NCBI GenBank assembly: GCA_963793245.1
Contig: CAWBZG010000004.1
Coordinates: forward strand, 248,001 to 312,000
Length of the DNA: 64,000 nucleotides
DNA from: CAXBBB01 sp963793245
GTDB taxonomy: Bacteria; Bacteroidota; Rhodothermia; Rhodothermales; BA12
Direction of reading: 5' to 3'
Below the pieces are notes generated by a model, which saw only the letters and a program-made list of their open reading frames with translations, made no database searches and had not been told where the DNA came from. This document shows, piece by piece, positions 35,112 through 43,433 of the stretch. Position 1 is the first letter of the stretch, and the number at the start of each line of letters is the position of its first letter. A program made the position numbers and the translations under genes.

Positions 35112-36035
35112 TCACCCGCGCATGCTCCGTCGTTTTACGAGATAGGCCATCAGTGCCGGAGCGAACGGCTCGGCCACGTCGACGTCGACGAAGTCGATGC
35201 GCTGCTCCCTACATCCGCGCCTGAAGTCGTCAGCGAACGCGCGTGCTTGCGTCTGATACGACGCCCGGATGTGCGCCGGGTTGAGCGTCAGCGTCTCGCC
35301 GGTTTCGAGGTCCTCGAAGCGGACCGGCCCGTCGCCTAGGTCGAGCATCCGCTCGGTTTGCGAGTCGAGCACGTGGAAGACGATGACTTCGTGCCCCTGA
35401 CTGCGCAACCGGCGCAGCGCGCGGAGCAGTTCGGACGGATCGCGCGCGCTCTCGTACAGGTCCGAGATGATCGTCACCATCGCTCGGCGTCCGATGCGTT
35501 CGGCGAGCGCGTCGATTGAGGCGGCGGCTGCCGTTTGAGTTGGAGAGGGCGGAGGGGGACTGTCGACCATCCGTTCGAGTTGGACGAGGAGCGTGTTCAG
35601 ATGTCCAGGCCGCGCCGATGGGCGAACGACGGTGTGCAGGCCCGCGTCGAACGCGATCAGTCCGGTCGCGTCGCGCTGTTTGAGCATCAGCCCATGCAGC
35701 GCCGCCGACAAGTAGCAGCCGTATTCGAGCTTGGTGACCGGCGCGGCTCCGGCGTAGCGCATCGAAGCCGACGTGTCGAGGACGACGTGGTGGCGCAGGT
35801 TGGTTTCGTCCTCGTACTGCTTGACGAACGGCTTATCGGTCCGCGCCAGCACTTTCCAGTCGAGCCGCCTGAGTTCGTCGCCCCGATTGTAGGCGCGGTG
35901 GGACGAGAACTCCGCCGAAAACCCGTGATACGGACTCCGGTGCATGCCCGTAATGAACCCTTCGACGATCAGCCGAGCGCGCACCTCCATCGACGAGAGA
36001 CGGGCAGCGGCTTCGGCGTCGAGGAATCGGGACAT
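35112..36035 (-). CDS. DUF58 domain protein
   Basis: A 307-residue DUF58 protein, usually part of MoxR-associated systems. ATG 36035 gives MSRFLDAEAAARLSSMEVRA. It contains GMHRSPYHGFSAEFSSHRAY and NRGDELRRLDWKVLARTDKP, the DUF58 core, then a von Willebrand A-like domain with the metal motif LDTSASMRY. The MoxR ATPase normally next door is not in this window. The protein probably helps assemble or check another complex. The upstream neighbour 36137 is divergent. Confidence 0.9.
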   Translation of the reverse strand: MSRFLDAEAAARLSSMEVRARLIVEGFITGMHRSPYHGFSAEFSSHRAYNRGDELRRLDWKVLARTDKPFVKQYEDETNLRHHVVLDTSASMRYAGAAPVTKLEYGCYLSAALHGLMLKQRDATGLIAFDAGLHTVVRPSARPGHLNTLLVQLERMVDSPPPPSPTQTAAAASIDALAERIGRRAMVTIISDLYESARDPSELLRALRRLRSQGHEVIVFHVLDSQTERMLDLGDGPVRFEDLETGETLTLNPAHIRASYQTQARAFADDFRRGCREQRIDFVDVDVAEPFAPALMAYLVKRRSMRG

Positions 36036-36113
36036 AGGGGGCGAAGAGAGGATTCGCGCTACCGAACGCGCATCCCAGTCGTTTCGATGCATCGTCTATC
36101 GAAAGCATCGACG

Positions 36114-36120
36114 TAGATTG
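36114..36120 (+). promoter_or_regulatory. Candidate -7 element (TAGATTG) before the lipoprotein gene
   Basis: TAGATTG at 36114-36120 fits a TAnnTTG pattern 16 bp before ATG 36137 and 28 bp before ATG 36149. The same heptamer lies before the NtrC-type gene at 48473-48479. Confidence 0.35.
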
Positions 36121-36136
36121 CGCAGGCACCCTCCAT

Positions 36137-37207
36137 ATGCATCTCCTCATGCGTACCTCTTTTTCGCTGTGCCTGCTGACGATTCTGTTTCTAGCAGCCT
36201 GTGACTCAAACGAAGAAGCAGCGGTCGGTATGCCGCAAACCCGTGTCGCATTCTCCACCTTGTCCGATGGGAATATGCAGTTGTTTGTGCAACACGTGGA
36301 TGGCTCGAATCGCGCTCGTGTCTCTCTCAATGGGATCGCGGAAGGCTTCACGCGTCAGCGGCAGAATGGCGCTTTCGTGCGTCCGCTTCCCTCCGATGCC
36401 AACCTGGTCGGGGTCTCCGACTTTGAGGCGTTGCCTAGGTCGAATAGGCTAGTGGCCGTCGCGCGCAGCGGAGTAGTACGCAACGGAAGCATTCAAGAGA
36501 TCGCATCGGAGGTCATTCTTTTCGATCTTGGCGGACAAGGTGGAGTCACGCTCTCTCCCGACCTCACCGCAGCAGACGGGTCGATCCTCGACTTCATACC
36601 GCCCAGATCGCAGTGGCGCTTGGCTGAAGTGAATCCCAGTCACCCAACGATCTCTCCGGACGGTAGGCAGGTCGCCTACACGCTCGACGTGCCTTTGTCG
36701 CGAGGAGTGGCTATCTGTGCAGTCGAGGTGGAGTCCTTCGCCACGCGGTGCTATGATGATAAGGGCGGCTCCAACGGATCGAGCCTTAGCCTCTGGTGGT
36801 CGTCGGACGGCGAGGCTGTCTACTACTTCGGCCCCGCAAATGTGCGTCATCGCCTCGACATGACCACTGGCGAGGAGACGACGTTCACGTATCCCTCCCC
36901 AGATGCGAGAGGAGATGTACTAGACTTTGACCCTGAAACCGGAGAGATGCTCTCATACCTCCTGTCTCCGTCAGCGGATGAAGGAGGTCGCCAGGTTATC
37001 CGAACCGATGAAAGCGGTGCCCGGACAGTGTTGGCCGAAGATGCGTATTGGGCTGCTTACGAAGACGGAGGAAGCCGAATCGTGATATACCGATCAAGCG
37101 CGGTGGGAGGGTTTGAGTACGTCCTCATGTCGCCTGATGGGACTGACGTTCAACCACTTGGTCTCCCCAGTACGGTGGTGAACCGTCCATACGTCTGGAC
37201 CGAATAG
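36137..37207 (+). CDS. Beta-propeller-like lipoprotein
   Basis: A 356-residue secreted lipoprotein. An internal ATG at 36149 gives MRTSFSLCLLTILFLAAC, a better lipoprotein signal than the first ATG, so the start may be there. Repeats such as RVAFSTLSDGNMQLFVQHVD, HPTISPDGRQVAYTLD and SSDGEAVYYFG are like the blades of TolB/WD40-type propellers. The ligand is unknown. GC content is lower than that of the neighbours. Its last 65 residues reappear, diverged, at 37653-37852, showing a tandem duplication. Confidence 0.82.
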   Translation: MHLLMRTSFSLCLLTILFLAACDSNEEAAVGMPQTRVAFSTLSDGNMQLFVQHVDGSNRARVSLNGIAEGFTRQRQNGAFVRPLPSDANLVGVSDFEALPRSNRLVAVARSGVVRNGSIQEIASEVILFDLGGQGGVTLSPDLTAADGSILDFIPPRSQWRLAEVNPSHPTISPDGRQVAYTLDVPLSRGVAICAVEVESFATRCYDDKGGSNGSSLSLWWSSDGEAVYYFGPANVRHRLDMTTGEETTFTYPSPDARGDVLDFDPETGEMLSYLLSPSADEGGRQVIRTDESGARTVLAEDAYWAAYEDGGSRIVIYRSSAVGGFEYVLMSPDGTDVQPLGLPSTVVNRPYVWTE

Positions 37208-37209
37208 CC

Positions 37210-37375
37210 CTACAGCTTATCGACGGTGATGTCGTAGTCGGCAGTCGTGAAGCTGATCGACTGGTTCTCGTTGGTCAATCCGTACTCCAGGATCGCGTCA
37301 GGCAGCATCTCGCGAGGCGTGTCCATCGCGAAGAGCGTGTCGGCGACGACGTGCCAGTCCTCGGGCGTCCACCTG
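37210..37375 (-). pseudogene. Truncated copy of the small gene at 37860
   Basis: The frame ending at the TAG at 37210-37212 encodes EDWHVVADTLFAMDTPREML and about 30 more residues that match the intact copy at 37860-38120 almost residue for residue, then loses similarity upstream of 37375. The first third of the protein is missing. Bases 37376-37652 hold no gene I can support. Confidence 0.65.
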
Positions 37376-37652
37376 CCGAGGGAGGGAGGAGAACAGGGTA
37401 AGCGAATTCGAGTCCGCGTCGGACAACGTTGCTCGTCCGCACGGTGGCGCGACCGCCGCGAAGAGAGCGTCGCGGTCGTACTGATAATGCCTCGACATGA
37501 GCGAAACCGTCTGCAAGGGAAAAACGCTCGTCCAGATCCAGAGCAGCGGGGGCGATCACGTCGTCGGTTCCCATCGTACGGCGGCGCACCGGAGAAGTTC
37601 ATCCGTGATTCGCAAGGCGGGGGGACTATCCAAGACCGGAGCTCACGTCTGA

Positions 37653-37852
37653 CCCTACTCAATGTCCGAATAGTCCTTGCTGACCATGCTTCCAGAGCCA
37701 CTTTCGAGGAGGGCGGTCAGCGTGTTCTGGTATATGGTACAGACAACCCCAGCGTATCCGACCCCTGGGTTCTGATTTCGCGCGACGGAACTGAACTCCA
37801 AACACTCGAATTCCCAAGAAACACAGTCCACACGTACATCTGGACAGAATAG
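37653..37852 (+). pseudogene. 3' fragment of a second beta-propeller lipoprotein gene
   Basis: The frame reads RIVLADHASRATFEEGGQRV, then LISRDGTELQTLEFPRN and ends YIWTE. This lines up with the last 65 residues of the 36137 gene (TVLAEDAYWAAYEDGGSRIV, ending YVWTE). No start or signal peptide is attached. It is the tail of a deleted paralogue. Confidence 0.65.
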
Positions 37853-37859
37853 CCTCCCG

Positions 37860-38120
37860 CTAAAGCTTGTCGACGGTGATGTCGTAGTCGGCTGTCTCGA
37901 ACGTGATCGACTGGTTTTCGTTGGTCAGGCCGTACTCCAGAATCGCATCGGGTAGCATCTCGCGAGGCGTGTCCATCGCAAACAGTGTGTCGGCGACGAC
38001 GTGCCAGTCTTCGGCTGTGAGGTGGACGGTCGCGGATCGGCCTTCGGCGACGAACGGTGCGTAGCCGAGCACCTTTTCCATGTGGTTGATGCCTTGCTTC
38101 TGGTGCAGATTCGGGTCCAT
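37860..38120 (-). CDS. Small hypothetical protein
   Basis: An 86-residue protein with ATG at 38120; an internal ATG at codon 14 is also possible. It is acidic and ends DYDITVDKL. I do not recognise the family. The near-identical duplicate at 37210-37375 shows that the reading frame is under constraint, because differences between the copies are mostly third-base changes. It is divergent from thyA. Confidence 0.7.
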   Translation of the reverse strand: MDPNLHQKQGINHMEKVLGYAPFVAEGRSATVHLTAEDWHVVADTLFAMDTPREMLPDAILEYGLTNENQSITFETADYDITVDKL

Positions 38121-38141
38121 GGAGAGCGTTCTGATGTTGGG

Positions 38142-38148
38142 TATCTTG
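38142..38148 (+). promoter_or_regulatory. Candidate -7 element (TATCTTG) before thyA
   Basis: TATCTTG at 38142-38148, 55 bp before the thyA start, fits the TAnnTTG pattern seen before several genes here. Confidence 0.3.
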
Positions 38149-38203
38149 CCGCCCCCAACGACCCGCGCGGTCGCCTGCTCCGCCTCTACTCTGATTTCGC
38201 CCG

Positions 38204-39079
38204 ATGCGCACCTACCTCGACTACCTCCAGCACATCATGGATACCGGCGTCGACAAGGGCGACCGGACGGGGACGGGTACGCGGAGCGTCTTCGGCTACC
38301 AGATGCGCTTTGATCTGAGCGAGGGCCTACCTGTCGTTACGACCAAGCGGGTCCACCTGAAGAGCGTGATCGGCGAGTTGCTGTGGTTCGTGCGCGGCGA
38401 AACCAACATCCGGTCGCTCTTGCAAGACGGCGTCCGCATCTGGACCGATTGGCCTTTGAAACGCTATCGCGAGGCGATGGGCGAGGAAGTCGACCAGAAG
38501 ACCTTCGAGCAACGCGTCCTAGACGATAGGGAGTTTGCAGCCGAGTGGGGCGAACTCGGCCCGGTCTATGGCAAACAGTGGCGCCGATGGGAAGGGGCCG
38601 ATGGATCGGTGACGGATCAACTGGCCGACGTGATGCACGCGATCCAGACCAACCCCAACAGCCGCCGCATGCTCGTCACGGCGTGGCAACCTGCCGAAGT
38701 CGCTGGGATGGCGCTTCCGCCGTGCCACTTGCTGTTTCAGTTCTACGTCGCTGACGGCAAGCTGTCGTGCCAACTCTACCAGCGCAGCGCCGACAGTTTT
38801 CTGGGCGTGCCGTTCAACATCGCCTCGTATGCGCTGCTGATCCACATGATGGCGCAGCAAGCGGACTTGGAGCCGGGCGAGTTCGTCTGGACCGGCGGCG
38901 ACTGCCACATCTACACCAACCACTTCGATCAAGTCGCCGAGCAACTGAGTCGCGATCCGCTTCCGCTGCCGACGCTCCGGCTCCGCCGCGCCGCCGACCT
39001 GTTCAGCTACACGCCAGATGATTTTGACGTTGTGAACTACGAGCATCATCCGGCTATCAAAGCGCCTGTCGCCGTCTAG
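38204..39079 (+). CDS. thyA: Thymidylate synthase
   Basis: ThyA, 291 residues. It methylates dUMP to dTMP with methylene-tetrahydrofolate, making dihydrofolate. Motifs: DRTGTGTRSVFGYQMRF, RVHLKSVIGELLWFVRGETN, MALPPCHLLFQFYV with catalytic Cys174, QRSADSFLGVPFNIASYALL and YTNHFDQVAEQL. The segment VDQKTFEQRVLDD is the medium-length insert seen in many bacterial enzymes. It is followed after 3 bp by folA, which regenerates the cofactor, so the pair is an operon. Confidence 0.98.
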   Translation: MRTYLDYLQHIMDTGVDKGDRTGTGTRSVFGYQMRFDLSEGLPVVTTKRVHLKSVIGELLWFVRGETNIRSLLQDGVRIWTDWPLKRYREAMGEEVDQKTFEQRVLDDREFAAEWGELGPVYGKQWRRWEGADGSVTDQLADVMHAIQTNPNSRRMLVTAWQPAEVAGMALPPCHLLFQFYVADGKLSCQLYQRSADSFLGVPFNIASYALLIHMMAQQADLEPGEFVWTGGDCHIYTNHFDQVAEQLSRDPLPLPTLRLRRAADLFSYTPDDFDVVNYEHHPAIKAPVAV

Positions 39080-39082
39080 CCG

Positions 39083-39613
39083 ATGTCTGAGTTGCACAAA
39101 CCCAAACTTGTACTCGTCGCCGCGCTGTCGGCCAAGAATCGCGTCATCGGGAAGGGGGACCAGCTTCCGTGGCATATTCCAGCGGATTTGAAGCACTTCA
39201 AGCGGTTGACGCTTGGAGAGACGCTGCTCGTCGGGCGCAAAACGTACGAGAGCATACTGGCGCAGTTCGGCGGGCCGCTGCCAGGGCGTGATATGGTGGT
39301 GCTCTCGCGCCGAGGGCGGATGCCCCAAGCGCCGGACGTGCCCGTCTATCCGAGCATCGACGCAGCGTTATCGGCACTGTCGCATCTGGACCGCGTCGTC
39401 GTTGCGGGCGGGGGGGAAGTGTATGCGCAGACCGTCGAGCGGGCGGACCGGCTCGAACTCACGCTCGTCGGTGGTGAGCACCAAGGCGACGCGTTCTTTC
39501 CGGCCTATCGGCATCTGGTCGGATCGACGTTCGAGGAGAAGTGGAGCGAGGCGCACCTAGCCGACCAAGGCCGCCCGGCGTTTCGGTTCGTGCGGTACCA
39601 GCGGATTGGCTAA
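39083..39613 (+). CDS. folA: Dihydrofolate reductase
   Basis: DHFR, 176 residues. It reduces dihydrofolate to tetrahydrofolate with NADPH. Motifs: LVAALSAKNRVIGKGDQLPW, HIPADLKHFKRLTLG with the catalytic Asp, LLVGRKTYESI and VVAGGGEVYAQ. The start ATG 39083 is 3 bp after the thyA stop, consistent with coupled expression. The C-terminal tail AFRFVRYQRIG is normal. Confidence 0.97.
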   Translation: MSELHKPKLVLVAALSAKNRVIGKGDQLPWHIPADLKHFKRLTLGETLLVGRKTYESILAQFGGPLPGRDMVVLSRRGRMPQAPDVPVYPSIDAALSALSHLDRVVVAGGGEVYAQTVERADRLELTLVGGEHQGDAFFPAYRHLVGSTFEEKWSEAHLADQGRPAFRFVRYQRIG

Positions 39614-39973
39614 AACGACACTGCGCCCGCGTCGAAAATCGAAGCAGGCGCAGCGCGAGTCACGTCACCGTCGAGAGGCTTTCCCCAGCGCCCTCGACTC
39701 CAAACCACCCGCGATAGGATTTCGTCTGACGGGGAGGAGTGCCAGGCGAAATCCGTTCGCGGATGTGCTTGCCCAGGATGCAACCGACGTGCCGATTGCG
39801 GATCGAACGGAGAAACTGACGAGATCGATTGCGACGCGGACCGATCTGCCGGGTTTGCCCAGGCGAGCGAGAAAAATGTGCCGGAACTCGGTGTCGATTG
39901 GAAATAGTCGTCTTGCCGAATCTCTACGATGTGCGTTGGGTAGCGACAACAGCATCCTTAACACCCGAACGAC
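39614..39973. other. Intergenic region without a supported gene
   Basis: I see no reliable coding region, RNA or strong repeat here. Open frames on both strands lack recognisable motifs or good starts. It probably carries the folA terminator and the promoter of the next gene. Confidence 0.5.
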
Positions 39974-40501
39974 ATGTCCGCGTCCACCGAAAAGAAACTC
40001 GCCGAACTCTACGAACTCATCGACGGCATCGAGATCGCCATGCTGACGACGCGTCGGCCTGACGGCTCACTCGTCACGCGTCCGATGGACACGCAGCAGC
40101 AAGAGGACGACGCCGATCTCTGGTTCGTGACGAGCATCGAAACGCACAAGATCGACGAGATCGAAAACGACCCGAACGTCTCGCTCGGATACTACGACGA
40201 CGGCACCAAAGAGTGGGTGTCGGTCAGCGGAACGGCGACGATCTCGCAGGACCGCGCCAAGATCCACGAACTCTACAAGCCGGACTGGAAGGCGTGGTTC
40301 GAGGACGAAGGCGGCGATCGCAACGGCGGCCCCGATGACCCGCGCTTCGCCCTGATCTACGTCGACGCGCAGACGGTCCACTACCTCAAAGCCAAGCACA
40401 ACCGCGTCGTCACCCTGTTCGAGATCGCCAAAGGCATGGCGACGGGCAGCACACCGGACCTGGGCCGCGAAGAGCAACTGGGCAAGGGCGAACTGGGCTG
40501 A
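39974..40501 (+). CDS. Pyridoxamine 5'-phosphate oxidase-fold general stress protein
   Basis: A 175-residue protein of the general stress protein 26 group. Motifs: MLTTRRPDGSLVTRPMDTQQ, DLWFVTSIETHKIDEIENDP and VSLGYYDDGTKEWVSVSGTA, followed by KPDWKAWFED and DDPRFALIYV. This split-barrel fold binds flavin or similar cofactors, but catalytic activity is not shown for most members. A single gene, preceded by a 360-bp gap and followed by a palindromic repeat. Confidence 0.93.
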   Translation: MSASTEKKLAELYELIDGIEIAMLTTRRPDGSLVTRPMDTQQQEDDADLWFVTSIETHKIDEIENDPNVSLGYYDDGTKEWVSVSGTATISQDRAKIHELYKPDWKAWFEDEGGDRNGGPDDPRFALIYVDAQTVHYLKAKHNRVVTLFEIAKGMATGSTPDLGREEQLGKGELG

Positions 40502-40544
40502 GCAGACTGCACCAAGGCTGGACACTATGCCAAACCATCCACCT

Positions 40545-40625
40545 GTCATCGCGAGGCCGTAGGCCGTGGCGATCTCCGTGCTGAGCGTCTAGCTCTGGAG
40601 ATCGCCGCGCTCTGCTCGCGATGAC
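40545..40625. repeat. Long imperfect palindromic repeat (GTCATCGCGAG family), copy 2
   Basis: GTCATCGCGAGG...GGCGATCTCC on the left and GGAGATCGCCGCG...GCTCGCGATGAC on the right. Ends match copy 1 at 3429-3510, the centre does not. It lies between convergent genes and could form a bidirectional hairpin. Confidence 0.8.
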
Positions 40626-40670
40626 AATTGGGTAGACCGTCGTAACTGCTGGCGCTCTCAGCGTCCGCCG

Positions 40671-42413
40671 CTACGCCAGCCGCCGCATCTGGAGGCACCG
40701 CCGCAGCCAGCGCTGCTTCTGCTCCAACTCGGGCAGGCTCAACTCCTTCTGAGCCGATCCGACGTATTTCTTAGCTGCACTGTGGATCTCGCGGATGTCG
40801 GCGGGGCGGCCCGTCGATTGGAGTGTGTGGTAGAGTTCGGTCGCTAGTTCAGAACAGGCCCGTCGGAGCGACTTTTCGCGCGCCGCCACATCAACGACGC
40901 CCGCGCGGGGCACCTCGCGCATGCGGAGGACGCGGTCGTGCGGGCCGACGGAGTCTTCCATCGACAGCGCGTGCGAACGCATCTTGCCCTGCTCGACGCT
41001 CGCCAATTCCCAGTGGCTGTGGGTGCCCTCCTTACTCGGACTGATGCCCTCGCGCCCCGACTTCTTGTGCTTCGTCTTGATGCCGATCTGCTCCTCTGAC
41101 GTGATCCAGTCGAGCACGTCGACCACGTCGGAGTCGTTCGCGGTGTAGATGTCGCACACGTTGGCCGCCTCGCTCCAGGCGGGGAAAAACCGCATCCCGC
41201 GGAAAACCTGCTGCAGCGTCTTGGAATAGGCGCGCACCAGGTCGGCTTTTACGATGATGCTAATCGGCTTGATGTCCGTGCCCTCGCCGATCATGTCGAC
41301 CTGCACCATCACGTCCAGGTCGCCGTTGCGGAAGGCGTCGAGGTCGCGGCGGCAGTCTCGGGCGGGCAGGTCCTGTCCGATGCGCGCGCTGCGGTACTGC
41401 GGATAGCGGGCGCGCACAAACGCGAGAATAGCGGCGGCGTGCCGGTTGCTCATCGCGATGACGAGCATCTGGTGGTCCGACAAGACCGAACGGGGCATTC
41501 CGATGGACTTGGCCTCTTCGCCCAGCGCCTGCCGCTTTTCGGCGAAGCGGTCGAATGCCGGGTCGAGTAGGGTCTCCAGGTACACGTCGTGAAACCGCAT
41601 CCGCCGTCGCGCCAGATACGTGTCTATCTCCTTGCTCGACGCGCCGAACTCGCGCAGTCCGGCCAGCGAGAACTCGACCTCTTCGCCGGTATCGCCCCGC
41701 ACCATCTTGAGGCGATAGTCGACGACGTGCGCGGCGACTTGCTTCAAGATCGCGCCCTCGGCGTGGGCGTCGCGCAGCGTCACTTCGTGGAGGGCGACGT
41801 AGTACTGCTCGCCGTCTTCGCGCATCTCGAACGGCACGCCAAACAGCGTCTTATTGTCCGACCGCATCGGTGTGCCCGAGAGCGAGACGCTGGCTGCGCA
41901 GTCGAGTGTTTCGAGCGCCTGTGCCCAGGTGCCGTCCTCGCTCAGGTGGTGGACTTCGTCGAACACGAACAGGCAGCGCGCCTGAGCGCAGAAGCGTTCG
42001 AGTGCTTTCCGTCCGCCTTTGCCGCTCGCGTACTGGTATGTCGTGACGATGATTTGCGTGCGGATGTTCTTGAGAAAGACCGCGTCGCTGTCGGCCACGC
42101 AGTACGAGAACGATCCGGCACCCAACCACTCGAACACGCGCGTCAGCTCCTCTGTATCGGCGTACTGATCGCGCAGGTTGCCGCGCGGCACGAACACGAC
42201 GAGCCGGTCGGCGACGCCCATCGCCCTCGCGATCACGAACGAGGCGAGGGCCGTGATGGTCTTTCCATAGCCCGGGACGAATACGCCCAGGTGACTCGTC
42301 TCACCCCGCTCGAAGGCGTCGGCCAGTTTGGTGAGAAACACTTCCTGTCCTGCCCGAAACCGGAAACTGGGATGCAGTCGGATTCCGGGGAGGTCGGGAG
42401 GCGTCAACTGCAC
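40671..42413 (-). CDS. Orphan SF2 DEAD/DEAH-like helicase
   Basis: A 580-residue superfamily 2 helicase or translocase. Start GTG 42413. Motif I is VPGYGKT (a variant of GxGKT), motif II is VFDEVHH, motif III is LSGTPMR, and the second RecA domain has MVQVDMIGEGTDI and QQVFRGMRF in the position of motif VI (usually QxxGRxxR). The layout is close to the helicase core of type III restriction subunits. There is no methylase or nuclease domain, and the C-terminal 130 residues (from about 450) have no family I know. Flanking genes are unrelated. A role in defence or repair is possible but not shown. Confidence 0.85.
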   Translation of the reverse strand: MQLTPPDLPGIRLHPSFRFRAGQEVFLTKLADAFERGETSHLGVFVPGYGKTITALASFVIARAMGVADRLVVFVPRGNLRDQYADTEELTRVFEWLGAGSFSYCVADSDAVFLKNIRTQIIVTTYQYASGKGGRKALERFCAQARCLFVFDEVHHLSEDGTWAQALETLDCAASVSLSGTPMRSDNKTLFGVPFEMREDGEQYYVALHEVTLRDAHAEGAILKQVAAHVVDYRLKMVRGDTGEEVEFSLAGLREFGASSKEIDTYLARRRMRFHDVYLETLLDPAFDRFAEKRQALGEEAKSIGMPRSVLSDHQMLVIAMSNRHAAAILAFVRARYPQYRSARIGQDLPARDCRRDLDAFRNGDLDVMVQVDMIGEGTDIKPISIIVKADLVRAYSKTLQQVFRGMRFFPAWSEAANVCDIYTANDSDVVDVLDWITSEEQIGIKTKHKKSGREGISPSKEGTHSHWELASVEQGKMRSHALSMEDSVGPHDRVLRMREVPRAGVVDVAAREKSLRRACSELATELYHTLQSTGRPADIREIHSAAKKYVGSAQKELSLPELEQKQRWLRRCLQMRRLA

Positions 42414-42552
42414 GGCGCGGGGTACTGCGGTCGGGTGGAGAGGGGAGCCGAGTCGTACGATGCATCCGAGCGCGCGTTCTCACTTTTGTGTGCGAAAATG
42501 TGTCAGGTGGAGGAGGAAATGCCGAAGTCGACACCGTTGAGGTCAGCGCGCG

Positions 42553-43233
42553 TCACCCGATCAGCCCGATCTCACTTGCCGCGCGGACGGCTTCGGCGCG
42601 GCTGTGAACGCCCAGTTTGCGGTAGAGCGATTTGGTGTGACTCTGGACGGTGTGGGCGCTCAAAAACAACGCATCGGCGGCGGACGCGTCGGTGTGGCCC
42701 TGGGCGAGCAGCGTCAGGACCTCGCATTCGCGGTCGGTCAGCCCGGCGGCTTCGCGTTTGGCGCGTGCGTCTGCTGTGCGGCGTCGGGAGTGGGTGAAGT
42801 GCTGCACGATGGTTGTCGCTACCGGAGCCGACAGCGGCGCGTTTCCGGTGTGAGCCTCGCGGACTGCACCGACGATACGTTCGATGGGTTCGTCTTTGAG
42901 TAAGTAGCCCGTCGCACCGGCTACGAGCGCCTGGCCGATGCGTTGTTCGTCTTCAAAAACAGTCAGCATCACGACCGCTACGTTGGGCCAGCGCTCGGAG
43001 ACGAGCCGCGTTGCCTCGACGCCGTCGCCGCCGGGCATTTCGATGTCCATCAGGATCACGTCGGGCAACGGGTCCGCGCGGCTCAATCGCCGGACCAGGT
43101 CCGTGCCGTCGGAGCAGGCGAAGAGCACGATCATGTCGTCGAAAAAGGCGAGCCGGCGCGTCAGGCTGTCGCGCAGCGTCGCTTTGTCGTCGGCGATGAC
43201 GACTCGGATGGGAGCGGAGAGCAGGTTGCGCAT
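42553..43233 (-). CDS. NarL/FixJ-type response regulator
   Basis: A 226-residue two-component regulator. ATG 43233 gives MRNLLSAPIRVVIADDKATL. The acidic pocket is Asp15-16, the phospho-acceptor is Asp63 in ILMDIEMPG, and the conserved Lys is in YLLKDEPIE. The C-terminal LuxR-type HTH is LTDRECEVLTLLAQGHTDAS with HTVQSHTKSLYRKLGVHSRA. No sensor kinase is adjacent. It is divergent from the porin at 43434 with a 200-bp shared region, so it may regulate it. Confidence 0.95.
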   Translation of the reverse strand: MRNLLSAPIRVVIADDKATLRDSLTRRLAFFDDMIVLFACSDGTDLVRRLSRADPLPDVILMDIEMPGGDGVEATRLVSERWPNVAVVMLTVFEDEQRIGQALVAGATGYLLKDEPIERIVGAVREAHTGNAPLSAPVATTIVQHFTHSRRRTADARAKREAAGLTDRECEVLTLLAQGHTDASAADALFLSAHTVQSHTKSLYRKLGVHSRAEAVRAASEIGLIG

Positions 43234-43433
43234 AGGTTGACCCACGGGTGAGGACGAGGTGATGATAGGCGCCAGAGGGCTTCCGGTAAGCGTTTGGGAT
43301 CTATTTCCCCAAGATGTTGGGAGGCAGCAGCGGAGTAACACGTCCGGTACGCTGTGTGAAGTCGTATTCGGCAATCTGGGGAAACGTGGGCTGAACTGAG
43401 GGGTCAAGCGCACGTGTCTCCTACCTGATCGCT

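Noticed and set aside
39665..39964. 99-codon minus-strand frame after folA
   Set aside because: No motif, poor start and no coding signal; probably chance in GC-rich DNA.
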